NCBI GenBank assembly: GCA_026874595.1
Contig: CM049306.1
Span: 106,033,142-106,097,141 of the forward strand
DNA from: Sipunculus nudus
Lineage: Eukaryota > Annelida > Sipuncula > Golfingiida > Sipunculidae
Length of the DNA stretch: 64,000 nt
Reading direction: 5' to 3'
In this document: piece by piece, positions 24,701-36,559 of the stretch
How the letters are laid out: every line of letters begins with the position of its first letter
Position numbering within the stretch: position 1 is the stretch's first letter
Notes under the pieces: generated by a model
Databases searched by the model: none
What the model saw: the letters and a program-made list of their open reading frames with translations, nothing else
What the model was told of the DNA's origin: nothing
Translations under genes and position numbers: made by a program

Positions 24701-27700
24701 AAGCCAGTTTTGCCAAAGTTATAGCTAATGACCTGGAAACTGGGGGTATTGAAACTAATTGGGGGTGGACCATTAGAGGGTTTACAGTATACTGTTCCTG
24801 GTATCTTTACACTGAAAGACACAACCCTTTAAAATCTGTAGGACCCATTAAGGTGACATTTGCATCACACAATGATTGACAGTCAGAAGAGTCTTTACGT
24901 GCTTCAAGTATTTCTCTGTATTTACCTGTGTAATGTTGTAGAAGTTTGTTCATGCGGATGTCCCAGACTTTCACAGAGGAATCTGTACCACCTGCTGCGA
25001 TACATGTACCACTCGGATGGAAGTCCACGTGATTCACAAACCTGAGGGTGATTATCAAAGAGTAGATAAGCAAATATTGTGTTGTAAGCTACAATAATGG
25101 AGATACATTAATATTCACGCTAAATCATTCCTTTCATTTATAATTAATAAAAACAGTATTTCTACAAAATCAGACAAAGATGTTACACCATGAAATTTCA
25201 AATACAATTATCAGACATATGTACTTACAATTCTTTGCTTGTATGAATCATCTGTAAAACTGATTATTGCCTCGTCATTCAGAAAAGAATGTTTAAATTG
25301 TAGGTTGGAAATGCAGCACATACATATAAACTTTATTCATCAGTCGATAGAGACAAGTATGACTCAAGGATAAGCTGGAGCAATCAATTTTGATAGGCAT
25401 AGTAATATAGGAATTAAACATACATATTTATAATATACATAACATAAGATTGTGAGAAAGCAAAGATCTAATATGGTAAATGTTAACAAGAAAATGCAAG
25501 GCTGTGTAAAACTGAGCTTGGCCATAAACACTTACCCTCCTTGTTCCACAAAGGTGTGGACACATTCCTTGCTCTGACTGTCCCAGATCTTAACTGTTTT
25601 ATCATCACTACCAGAGACGATAAGTCTGCCGTCTGGAGAAAACCTGAAATATCATCAGGCATGACAACATCAGGTATGATGTTATGGAAGTCAGTATAAT
25701 ATTCAAGGACCCAAGAGTTTAGAGTAAAAACTGTACCAATTAAAACAATGTATGATTCTCAGGCAATGAACCTGCAAATTATTCTTCCAAGTGTGACTAT
25801 ATTTTAGTGTTCTGATGAGTTTGTTCATCTCCAACTCAACAGAGGGCAGCACTTTATTTATATAATAATGACATAATCATCTAATCAAGGCTACCAATAA
25901 CACAATGTATAGCAGGATATAAGTCTATTAAGACATTCTAATTGAAATTGTGAAATCATAGTATAGGGTTTAAAGGGTGTGTGGAAATTTTTTAGCATCT
26001 TTACTTTTATCATTAATAATCCAACATCTTAATATATTCACAAATCTCTTCAGGCTGCAGTTCATGCAAAAAGGAAGATTTACGTGACCATATATTAATC
26101 AGGTTATAAATAATCATGTGATGAGTATTTATGAATAATATTTTATAAAACATTGTATACAAAAGATATTTACCAATAAAATGATACCATGTTTCTCACT
26201 GTCATAAACAGATGTTTATATCAAGCTATGAAACAAATTTATTTTAATGTATCTCTAAAATGCTTAAACTGACTCACTTGGCACATCTGACCCAGTTCAT
26301 GTGCTCGTTCAGAGAAAACTGGAACTTTTGTCGATGTGTTGACCATACCTACAATACACACATTTACATACAGTTATTTATATTCAGAGCAAATAAAACA
26401 TGCCAGTTTTCCTCATTACTTTTTTTACTGGTAACTGTTGTATCAATTATTTTTATTAAAGGATAGGTCTAAGCTTGTTCCTGGCAGATTTTACACACCA
26501 AAGGTTCAAATAAATCATTAGTTTTAAGCTGAAATTTACACATAGTCAATCACTGATATTCTACCAAGGTTCCAATATTTTGCTTTTGAGACACTGGTTT
26601 ACGCTCCCGAGGCAGCGGAAATCTTGCGCTTCTTAAGAAGCATCTGATTTTCACGCTGCCAGCTTTGACCGTTTATGATATATTTAGACACCAGATGGCA
26701 GTTTGTTGTCCACTGAAATAAACGTGCGTACGATGTGACAAGCAGCCAATCAGATGCCAATAAACAAACACTCGACAGACATCCTGGCTCCGCCCATTGC
26801 TGCGCTTCAAGCGCCGCTTAATGAGTTTCTGGTAGAATTTAAATTGCTTCTCTGCATTCTCGCATCATCGACCGATTCGATTATGACATTATGACTGTGT
26901 TAGCGTAGCCATGTATCTGTTTTCTGCAGAACTAAAACCAGCCAGCAGGGTGTGCAAGCAGCCTTTGTTGTTACGTTTCGTTTGAATTACAGCTCACCGG
27001 CCGAGCATCCTATGTGCTCAAGGCCCTAAGCAAACCACCTCAGGGGCAATTCTCTATGAGCCTGTGGCCTGTTCAGACGGTTACGCTGGGGGATGAGCTG
27101 TCAATCAAAAAGAAATGAATATGATTGGCTCCGTGTATTCCTCGCTTGGCTTTGTCTTCTAGCACAAGGTCTCATCTGATTGGACAAAAATACAGTGCTC
27201 CCCTCTGGTGTTGCAATTCAGGATACGAGGTCATAACAAACAGCGCCTTACGATATAGGTAGTAGCCCTATAGGTAAAGCGCTGTGTAAAGAGCGTACAC
27301 TGGTTAGGACCTGCAAAGAAGTCCAATGCTTTCACCACTAGCTAAGCTAAGTGATATCTGACTGATTTTAAGTTATAAATATGAGTTTCTGGCTTCTCAC
27401 CTTGACTGTTTTATCGTCTGATGCTGTGCACATTGACTGACCATCCTGAGAGAAGTCCACACTCCTCACCGTGGCTGTGTGGGCCTTGAACACAGTTGAC
27501 TCACCTTTCCTAGAAAGTAAAGATGTTAATAAAAATTCACTTGTGAATCATGATCTTGTCCTGACTTGACATGCAGACTGTATTAATGTTTCCACTTGCT
27601 GTGGGTTTCAGTCTCAGCATGCATATTTTGTTTTGATTATCAATAGTCTGTTTTGTAAATCTTGCTCTCCTCCTTGGCCCTGGAAAGGGTGTTCTGGATT

Positions 27701-30548
27701 TAAACATTGCTATGGGGCTATTCAAAAACATGGCGTGGGTATTACTAATTTGATGTTGAGTAGGCATGTTGTTTCAAAATTATAAAGCCCTGGCTAATTT
27801 GACAATATGACAACATAATTTGTAAATATGATATCAAATAAATACCACATTTCTCCTAATTTCTGAACAAACATGTAAAATTTTATTTAAACATTTCAAG
27901 AAAGCATGTGTCCAAATATGACAGTTAAATGACCACATGAATATTTTATGTTTAAGAGAAAATGCAAGTCAGAGGTTATCCCTAATTTTTCATTACTATG
28001 TCCAATAATGTACTTTACTAGTACAAACTTACAATATAGGAATCCACACCTCAATGATATGTCATTACTATGTATTGTACTGTGTTCATTAATGGACTGT
28101 ACTGATGTAAACTTATAACTTAGGGATTTGTCATTACAATATAATGTACTGCACTAGTACAAACTTACAATGTAGGGATCGACACCTCAGTGATATGTCA
28201 TAACTATGTTCTGTACTATGTGCATAAATGGACTGTATCGGTAAAAACTTACAATGTATGGATGTGTCGTTACTATGTAATGTACTGTAGCAGTACAAAC
28301 TTACAGTGTAGGGATCCACACTCTGACAGTTTTGTCTCTGGAAGCTGATGCAAGAAGTTGTCCAGATGGTGAGAAACAGACAGACAGCACTGCATCCTGG
28401 GTAACAGAAACAAATTACACAAGAATTATTAATCAATAAATTATAAAACATGTCACATATTTCATAACATGTCACATTATTCTGATATTATTAAGTTAAT
28501 TCTACAAGATGGTGAGAAAAAAAACTGAGTAAAAACTAAAAAACACATAATATGTCACTAGATCTATCATATTATTAAGTTAAAATTGCAAGATAGTCAT
28601 CATTTCAAACTGAAGAGTCAATCTTATTAAGAGCTAGCTCACATAAATTCAAAATTGTCACATATGAAGGCAAAATGAAAATTTTGACCTTAAAAATATT
28701 TTAAAGGACCTCAATCAAATGTAGATTTATCATAAAAAGTATTGCAATACTACAATATTCATGAATGACGTAAAAAAATAATTAAAAATAAAGGAAATTA
28801 CCTTATGGCCGACAAATCTGAAAGCTCTCATCTGAGGTTTAAAATTCCACACCATGAGACAGGAATCCATAGATCCAGAAGCTGCAAATATTATCCCATC
28901 ATGACTTTTCTTACAAAATACACTTAAGTATCAGGTACAGGCAATCATGAATAAATCATTTACTGATAACAAATCAACCATATAGGATTATCTATTGATA
29001 TTAAATTGACTAAAATTATTACAGAAATGGACTCAAGGTAAAATCATGCAGACATAAGGAATGAAGTGTGAATAAATATCACTGTAGCTGTGACAAAGAA
29101 ACATCATTTAGCACACACAAATGAAGAAATAAAGAATTTCAATCAACATATACATTGAATAGCCCCTGTTCAAGATCATTAGGTCAGGCTGAATCAAAGG
29201 TAGTTGAATATGTAAATAGCATGTCTCATTTACTATGAAACCACTTTAAGTCAGTTCTTCCCTACTTACTCACCTTACAATTACCATAAAACCAGTTACT
29301 TCTAAATGTTTGTTTAGTTATGGTATGTATAATTTATTTTTACACACCTAACTGCTTCATGGTGGGATTGAAGTCGACACTGGTCACAGTGTCCCTGTGG
29401 CCTTTGAAGTGCCTTTCTAATGTTGGGTCATCCTGTAAAAAAAATAAAATAAATATAACAAAACATTACATAGTTTAGTGTAGTTTCAAATATACAGTCA
29501 GCCACATCAGGGGTGAATCCAGGATTCAGGAAAAGGGAAGGTCCAAGCCAGGGAGGCTGATGAGAAAAAGGTCCTCAGTTCCTGAAAGGGGGAGGGGGGG
29601 GGGGGGCCAGGCCAGACAAATTGGTCTGAAAACATTAAAACTGGTTCCAAAACCTGGAAGGGGGGAATTGCAGATCCCCTGAACCCTCCCCCTGGACCCA
29701 CTTCTGTTAATACACTGGCATCAGAAGAACCTACTAAGAAGCAGATCTATATATGAACCTTCCTACAAAATGAGTAATTATTAAAATCTGTCTGAACTAT
29801 TTTGCAATAAAAAGTGAATAGGCATTTCACTATATTTTTTATTATAGTTACTAAGTTAGTATTTTTGTTATTCCAACAATAATTGCAGTTAACTAATGGT
29901 CAGCCAGGGACAGCTTGGACTGTCAGAACTATGGATTTCATACCTGTGGTTATGATTGGGTGCACTGATTGATGTGTAATATGTATCACTGATAATCTCT
30001 GTACATTTGCTTGGACACTGATGTTTTATACCAACATTTTGGATATTTTTTCATTGTTCTAATTTTGGATGTAAAATAAAAATTTTGGTTATCAGGTTTA
30101 AATTTGGAAAAATCAAAATTTGGATAAACACTGTTCAGACAAACAACGCTCTACTGGATATATGCACAATGCCTTTTCTGTCATGATTGCCTGTCCATGA
30201 CTGGTGGAAAGGTTTATTTTTCAATCCCTGTTGGCTGTGTTGCAATGTGTTGTCACCACAGTCATTTTATAATAATGTATGATGTTTTGATGGAAAACTG
30301 TTTAAACTTTGTAATACATGCGAGTAACATGGTTTATGTCTGTCCATTTCAGTCAATGCCTATTAAATTCAGTGAACTAGCCCCACAGAATGTGGTGGTC
30401 TGAAAGATGGTGACACTGTGAGTGTGACAGTATGATTGTGACAGGTTGGTTTCAGAACTGACATATTTCTAACGTAATGAGCCCTTGCTACGTGCATAGT
30501 TGCAGATGACTATTCATATAAAGCATTTCTTACCAAGGAAGACGCCAT
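18754..30548 (-). CDS. POC1: POC1 centriolar protein (WD40 repeats), 15 coding exons
   Basis: POC1 proteins bind centriolar microtubules and are needed for centriole stability and cilium formation. Coding exons in transcript order: 30534-30548, 29348-29432, 28802-28881, 28305-28396, 27401-27509, 26278-26348, 25536-25643, 24926-25041, 24322-24455, 23870-23938, 23052-23210, 20462-20506, 20234-20320, 19403-19639, 18754-18858. All introns are GT-AG and all phases agree, giving 503 residues. Seven WD40 blades fill residues 1 to about 300; blade ends such as LMVW, VRVW, VKVW, VKIW and VLVW are visible. The tail ends in the POC1 coiled coil ([12 protein letters not shown] joined to [18 protein letters not shown]). 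The start ATG lies in AAGATGGCG, a YY1-like initiator context. Exon 14 carries seven alanines (residues about 425-431). Exons 12 and 13 are short, in phase and weakly conserved, so they are the least certain and may be alternatively spliced. Vertebrates have POC1A and POC1B; I cannot assign this to one of them. Confidence 0.95.
19158..19200 (+). repeat. Solo left end of the AGTGACCC element
   Basis: AGTGACCCAAGGGTCATGATGCTCATCTGA matches the first 30 bases of the element at 10370, with the palindrome centre changed. No right end follows. It lies in the last POC1 intron. Confidence 0.6.
20785..21032 (-). repeat. Dispersed repeat in POC1 intron 11
   Basis: The block contains GCAAGTTTCGTCAAAATCTG, then repeated ACAGACARAC words, then CTTGGTGGAGGTAA. 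It looks like the 3' portion of a SINE or a non-autonomous element widespread in invertebrates. It carries no coding signal. Confidence 0.4.
21738..22695 (+). mobile_element. Element with 5 internal tandem units in POC1 intron 11
   Basis: Five units of about 155-180 bases, marked near 21814, 21996, 22157, 22312 and 22490, share TATGTTAAGGAGCCGTCATA, AAAAGTAGGTCAACCAGGAC and AGGCCAATATCTGCAGGCAT. The head around GATGTGTCAGAACAACACAA and the tail GGAAGGATGGAAGGACGGAA frame them. The plan (unique head, tandem core, unique tail) is that of molluscan pearl-like elements. The class is inferred from the plan only. Confidence 0.55.
26575..27345. other. GC-richer, CCAAT-box-rich block in POC1 intron 5
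   Basis: The block differs sharply from the AT-rich intron around it. It holds AGCCAATCAGATG (about 26743), CTCCGCCC (about 26791), GATTGGCTCCG (about 27123) and CATCTGATTGG (about 27172). The first and last form an 11-bp inverted pair. It may be an old non-autonomous element or a regulatory block. No TIR or coding frame was found. Confidence 0.4.
28024..28304 (-). repeat. Tandem copies of the POC1 exon 4 splice donor
   Basis: On the minus strand the true exon 4 end, GATCCCTACACT then GTAAGTTTG (donor at 28303-28304), is echoed downstream. The echoes read GATCCCTACATTGTAAGTTTG near 28161-28180 and GATTCCTATATTGTAAGTTTG near 28025-28045, about 138 bases apart. Weaker echoes lie near 28104 and 28249. 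Both strong copies keep a perfect GTAAGT and about 12-16 bases of exon sequence. Confidence 0.75.
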
Positions 30549-30760
30549 CTTTGGTGCTAATTCCACCAGGAATAACGGGAACGTGAGGAAACTTAAAAAT
30601 TTCACTTCTCGCACTCCCTTCCTCTGTGTGTTTTTAAACCCTGGCGGTCACCATAACCAGACGCATGCCCAAACAAGATTGGCGGAAACACGTAAAGACA
30701 GAAGGATTTGAGATTTCGTGTGCATTTGGACGGAGAGCTACGCGAAGAAATTGTACCTGT
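30549..30760 (-). promoter_or_regulatory. Probable POC1 5' leader and promoter region
   Basis: This is the stretch just upstream of the POC1 ATG on the minus strand. It is richer in CpG than its surroundings (CGCGAAG, TACGTACG) and holds no repeat that I recognise. I see no TATA box, which is usual for a housekeeping centriole gene. The assignment rests mainly on position. Confidence 0.35.
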
Positions 30761-31131
30761 AATACGTACGTTGATCCGATGCAGGGTCAAGAATTATGTG
30801 CACAGTAAAACATAAAATTTAATTAATAACAAATTTTCATACATTTCAATTATGTTTCTAAATTTTTCTAACAATAAATAATAATATTTATAACAATAAT
30901 AATTATCATCATCATCACAATAATCATATTAACACTTGCAAAAAAAAAAAAAAAAAATGATTTATTCACAATTGGGTCTTGGTAGTTTTTTCATCGTCAT
31001 TGATATGTATGGTGGCATATACGTGTATGTACGCCATCTTGTATTTCTGACTGCACATAATCCATTTATTTGTGTAGGCCTAAAACAAAATATGTTGTAT
31101 AAAAAAGAAAGATAAGTAAGTAGGCCACTGG

Positions 31132-31338
31132 CTATGGCAACTGAAAAATTGATAAAAAACAACTTTCCATACATGTAAGGCAATCATACGCTCTTGACGC
31201 AGAGGCTACACTGCAGCCTTCCAGATCCCCTTGGCTATATAACGGCTGCTTTGTATAGCAAGGTTCTCTGGGTCCCACAACCAGGGTTAGCACAGAGCAA
31301 AGAATTAAAATCAGACCAATGAGAGCTTGGTATCGCAT
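31132..31338 (-). CDS. Possible small secreted cysteine-rich peptide (uncertain)
   Basis: An ATG at 31336-31338 opens a frame of about 68 residues. MRYQALIGLILILCSVLTLV looks like a signal peptide with a good cleavage site after VVG. About 46 residues follow with five cysteines, including a DCLTCMESC cluster. An odd number of cysteines in the mature part and the lack of a clear family make this weak. The frame could be a first exon, although I found no good donor, or chance. I do not recognise a homolog. Confidence 0.2.
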   Translation of the reverse strand: MRYQALIGLILILCSVLTLVVGPREPCYTKQPLYSQGDLEGCSVASASRAYDCLTCMESCFLSIFQLP

Positions 31339-31378
31339 TATACATCCAGCTTTAAAGTTTATAAAAATGCGACACACA

Positions 31379-31869
31379 CAACGAGAGCGACATGCGTCTA
31401 ATAATTGCTACCGTTATTAACAAGATACGTCACATGTAAGAATTTATAATTTTTCATCAGACTTTGTCTTGTGATATATATAGGGTATATATCATAAACT
31501 CTGAGTGAACCAACAAATTCCAATATGTGATTTAAAAATGCCAGATTAATGAGCTGAAGCTTAAACATGACTGTTTTTTATGGCACCTAACGCAAGGCCC
31601 GGCTATAATGCTCTCTGATGGGTACAGAATATACGATCACCCATGTTTGCAGGGTATCATGGCATTGACAGTCATAATTATTACAAAAAAATTGAATCAG
31701 CTCCACTTCTAAACCAGTGCTTGCAATGTACGTTAACGTTGTTGGGATAAATTCTATCCATCGCTTTTTAAAGTTACAAACCAGGATCATAGCCACTGCT
31801 GGAGGCAAGTTGAGCAGGAATGTTAATATCAATGTTACATGTTAGCACACGGAATAAAAACATCAATTA
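31379..31869. other. Unassigned sequence 5' of the LINE remnant
   Basis: An 81-codon minus-strand open frame (31587-31832) is hydrophobic at its start but matches nothing I recognise. No gene is called. Confidence 0.35.
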
Positions 31870-32630
31870 TATGGTTCAATTATTTGGAATAACTGTTGTG
31901 AGAAACTGTCGGACAAACTCGAGAAAGTGCAATTAGAGGCAGCAAGAATCATCACTGGAGGTGTAAAAGGTACCAGAAATATATCTTAATATTCTACAAA
32001 AAAAGGCGAAACACTCAGCAAATAATTTTATTGTACAAAATGTTTTTAAAATGTAGCTCCAATCTGCTTATGCAATTTGATCAACACATACTCAGTACAT
32101 GACTATAATCTCATAAGAGGTACAAATCACATCAGTTCTGTTCATGTCAACACATCACTATATCAAACGTCATTCTTACCTGATACTGTCACTAAGTGGA
32201 ATAACCTTAATATTGAAATACAAAATAGTAACAGTGTAAATGCACTTAAAAGACGTTAATTAACAAACTTGAAACATCCTATGTACTATTTTATTGGGAA
32301 AAGAAAATGTCAAATATGCCTTATAATTAAGATTAAGATTAAAATGTAGCAATCTTAATTACCACTTAACACAATGTCTAGATGCATCATTGACAATCTT
32401 TCCTGTAGATGTGGATCCATATGATAGAGGACGCCTACCAATATTTCCTTGAGTGTGATATATAGAAAAATGAAAGACGCATACATCGTCGCAACCTCGA
32501 ACAAGATATTGACATATATCTCTCAACACCAAATCAATTCTGTGTGGCGACACTATAAAGATAACTCATTCAATAAGAAATAATTCCAGTGTCTGCAAAA
32601 TGATATTGAAGATACAAAACGTTTCGATTG
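31870..32630 (+). pseudogene. LINE 3' remnant (CR1/RTE-like ORF2 C-terminus)
   Basis: Plus-strand frames read KLSDKLEKVQLEAARIITGG, then TSLYQTSFLPDTVTKWNNL (within 32077-32259), then a histidine/cysteine-containing tail with HYLTQCLDA-like and RCGSI-like words. This order is that of the region after the RT domain in CR1- and RTE-type elements. Stops and shifts show that it is dead. It abuts the 56-bp satellite. Confidence 0.65.
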
Positions 32631-32756
32631 ATCTTTTTTTCGAAAAAAAATAAAAATAAAATCAACACCAATTTATCACAACATCCAACCATCCATAGGT
32701 TTCTTCTTCTTCTTTACATTCCATGTGTACCCGTTACATATCCCACTCGTTTTCCA

Positions 32757-34793
32757 GGACTGGTATACATCTATATACACTGTTACCTTGTTCATTAAGG
32801 ACATTATACCATGTTTGATAGGACATCAATATACACTGTTACCTTGTTCATTAAGGACATTATACCATGTTTGAAAGGACATCTATATTCACTGTTACCT
32901 TGTTCATTAAGGACATTATACCATGTTTGATAGGACATCAATATACACTGTTACCTTGTTCATTAAGGACATTATACCATGTTTGAAAGGACATCTATAT
33001 ACACTGTTACCTTGTTCATTAAGGACATTATACCATGTTTGAAAGGACATCTATATACACTGTTACCTTGTTCATTAAGGACATTATACCATGTTTGATA
33101 GGACATCAATATACACTGTTACCTTGTTCATTAGGGACATTATACCATGTTTGAAAGGACATCTATATACACTGTTACCTTGTTCATTAAGGACATTATA
33201 CCATGTTTGATAGGACATCTATATACACTGTTACCTTGTTCATTAAGGACATTATACCATGTTTGATAGGACATCAATATTCACTGTTACCTTGTTCATT
33301 AAGGACATTATACCATGTTTGAAAGGACATCTATATACACTGTTACCTTGTTCATTAAGGACATTATACCATGTTTGATAGGACATCAATATACACTGTT
33401 ACCTTGTTCATTAAGGACATTATACCATGTTTGATAGGACATCAATATACACTGTTACCTTGTTCATTAAGGACATTATACCATGTTTGATAGGACTTCA
33501 ATATACACTGTTACCTTGTTCATTAAGGACATTATACCATGTTTGATAGGACATCAATATACACTGTTACCTTGTTCATTAAGGACATTATACCATGTTT
33601 GATAGGACATCAATATACACTGTTACCTTGTTCATTAAGGACATTATACCATGTTTGAAAGGACATCAATATACACTGTTACCTTGTTCATTAAGGACAT
33701 TATACCATGTTTGATAGGACATCAATATACACTGTTACCTTGTTCATTAAGGACATTATACCATGTTTGATAGGACATCAATATACACTGTTACCTTGTT
33801 CATTAAGGACATTATACCATGTTTGATAGGACATCAATATACACTGTTACCTTGTTCATTAAGGACATTATACCATGTTTGATAGGACATCAATATACAC
33901 TGTTACCTTGTTCATTAAGGACATTATGCCATGTTTGAAAGGACATCTATATACACTGTTACCTTGTTCATTAAGGATATTATACCATGTTTGATAGGAC
34001 ATCTATATACACTGTTACCTTGTTCATTAAGGACATTATGCCATGTTTGAAAGGACATCTATATACACTGTTACCTTGTTCATTAAGGACATCATACCAT
34101 GTTTGATAGGACATCAATATACACTGTTACCTTGTTCATTAAGGACATTATACCATGTTTGATAGGACATCTATATACACTGTTACCTTGTTCATTAAGG
34201 TTATTATACCATGCATTTTTGATAGGACATCTATATACACTGTTACCTTGTTCATTAAGGACATTATACCATGTTTGATAGGACATCTATATACACTGTT
34301 ACCTTGTTCATTAAAGGCATTATACCATGGTTGAAAGGACATCTATATACACTGTTACCTTGTTCATTAAGGATATTATACCATGTTTGATAGGACATCT
34401 ATATACACTGTTACCTTGTTCATTAAGGACATTATGCCATGTTTGAAAGGACATCTATATACACTGTTACCTTGTTCATTAAGGACATTATACCATGTTT
34501 GATAGGACATCTATATACACTGTTACCTTGTTCATTAAGGATATTATACCATGCATTTTTGATAGGACATCTATATACACTGTTACCTTGTTCATTAAGG
34601 ACATTATACCATGTTTGATAGGACATCTATATACACTGTTACCTTGTTCATTAAGGATATTATACCATGTTTGATAGGACATCTATATACACTGTTACCT
34701 TGTTCATTAAGGATATTTTACCATGTTTGATAGGACATCTATATACACTGTTACCTTGTTCATTAAGGATATTATACTATGTTTGATAGGACA
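32757..34793. repeat. 56-bp satellite (about 36 units)
   Basis: Units of 56 bases are built on TATACACTGTTACCTTGTTC, ATTAAGGACATTATACCATG and TTTGATAGGACATC. Variants TTTGATAGG/TTTGAAAGG and CATCAA/CATCTA are mixed along the array. A longer variant with ATGCATTTTTGATAGG occurs at about 34212 and 34552, marking a 340-bp higher-order duplication. Since 56 is not a multiple of 3, the repetitive open frames across it are not a protein. Confidence 0.95.
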
Positions 34794-34795
34794 CA

Positions 34796-35537
34796 TAATT
34801 TTCATTCTCAAATATCTGATCGATCATGTTTACGTTTAGGAAACGTACTGGAAAAGTACGACTAATATGAGCTATGCTCGTGCTCATCAGCCCCCCCCCC
34901 CCAAAAAAAAAAAACCAAGATTAATTAGTCAGATGCCAATAAAATATTAACAACCATAAAAACATCATGGAAATTAGAGCCAATGTACGTAGGTAGTCTA
35001 TCTAAGACTGAACTCGATTTGACATATCATTTACAATATTTTTTTATATATAATTACCTGAAACCCCCCCCCCCCCATGGCCTTATTTATTATTAACTTA
35101 ATTGAAAGTTAAGATGTTAGAAAATCATTAAATTAGATTGGGCTAAATAAACACATTAAAGACAACTACAATTATAAAGGTCAGTCAAATATTTCTCCAG
35201 GTTATGTTGAAATATCACGATAAAGGCCTGTGTATCAAATTTACTATCTAAATTTGATATGTGTCTTTATAAATATGATTAATATGAATATCACAGTGAA
35301 TTTGCTTAATCCAGGTTTCAAATTATATTATTAATTGGGGCCTATATATGTAGATCTCAAACAAGTTAGGTTTTCATTCAAGTACCACGTTTCACGTTTT
35401 TATTTTAAGTTATACATATAAAGTCTTAAATAAGTTGTAAAAATGAATTTCTAGGGAAATCCATGTTACCAATAGCATAAGACGGTCATTAGTGAATAGG
35501 GTAAATATTATCATGCAGGAAACAAACTGTCCCTGTG
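34796..35537. other. Unassigned AT-rich intergenic sequence
   Basis: Contains C homopolymer runs (about 34889 and 35065) and no supported gene or element terminus. Confidence 0.4.
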
Positions 35538-35707
35538 AAGACGTCGCGTGTATCCTGGAAATGTAAGAATTCTTCCTATTTTTTACATCTATCCTGGCTG
35601 AGCCTCGCGATCGAAATGCAAGATGTCTGCGCCCATGGAAACTCAATATTTTCGACTTTCTAACGTCAGTTTAACTAACATATAAGTTATCGCTACAGCC
35701 CAGAAGG
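35538..35707 (+). promoter_or_regulatory. Probable CCNQ promoter and non-coding first exon
   Basis: A short CpG-richer patch (GACGTCGCGTG, CCTCGCGATCG) stands out from AT-rich surroundings. It ends at CAGAAG followed by GTAATT at 35708, a usable splice donor. The first CCNQ coding exon opens with only four bases before its ATG, so an upstream leader exon is required, and this is the best candidate in the preceding 5 kb. A small ATG-initiated frame of 20 codons (35611-35673) would lie in the leader as an upstream ORF. The splice from here to 39607 is inferred, not seen. Confidence 0.4.
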
Positions 35708-36084
35708 TAATTATATTATCCATTTGTAGTTATCTGTCATATGCATTGTTAAGTCAGCTCAGTTATTTCGTACAAAAGAAATATTCGATTGTATTTAAAT
35801 AATTTCACTTATTTTCGCCCAGTGGCCATATAATCCTATACCTTCCTTTACTAGCTTTAGGCTTTACTAAAGTATACTAGTCTATAGTCTGTTCCACTAT
35901 CCTTGACCGACTAGTTAATGTTAAGGATAATGAAGCCTAAATTTTTGGCACACAGAAGGGCTAGCAACTGGCAGCGTTTTTCATAGGGATTACAGGCTAA
36001 GTCTTGCCTCTTGGCAATCGGTTTGTCACTGGACTGGACATAGAATTGTAAAAGAGAGCAAACTCCTTTGAACAAAAAAAAACA

Positions 36085-36545
36085 CAGCCTGAGTATAGAA
36101 TCCGGTCTTCATTTCCAAATGGGTCGAAACTGGCTCATATTAGTAGTAATCAACATAAGCAATGACAAGCCTGAAGATATGAAATTGACATGTCTTACTT
36201 CTCCATTTTATGCATCCTAAACATCATTACATCCATCTGTAAACACCCGTAACCTTGTCCATGTAGACCGGATTCTATACTCGCCCCCAAAACACGAAAT
36301 AAACACAGCCCTAGTATGAATCCAGCCTACATTTCCAAGATGGGTCTAAACTGACATGACCGTCTCATATTAGTAGTAATCAACATAATCCATGACATGC
36401 CTGCTGATATGACGCCAACCAGGACAGTAGTGTTTAAGACCATGTTGCTTACTTCTCCATTACTTGAATCAAAAACATCATTACGTCCATCCTAAAATAT
36501 ACACCCATAACCCTGTCCATGTAGGCCGGTTTCTATACCTGCTCC
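36085..36545. repeat. Tandem duplication of about 230 bp
   Basis: CTCATATTAGTAGTAATCAA, CTTACTTCTCCATT and CTTGTCCATGTAGACCGG in the first copy recur about 230 bases later with small changes. It lies in the presumed CCNQ first intron. Confidence 0.7.
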
Positions 36546-36559
36546 AAATCACGCCAGAC

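Noticed and set aside
29507-29701. 64-codon minus-strand frame rich in proline
   Set aside because: It translates a G-run-rich dispersed repeat in a POC1 intron, similar in composition to 59180-59440.
34092-34682. Overlapping 64-codon frames with YRCPIK-like repeats
   Set aside because: They translate the 56-bp satellite; 56 is not a multiple of 3, so the frames shift every unit.
32757-34793. CRISPR-like or protein-coding repeat
   Set aside because: Contiguous 56-bp units without spacers; an ordinary satellite.
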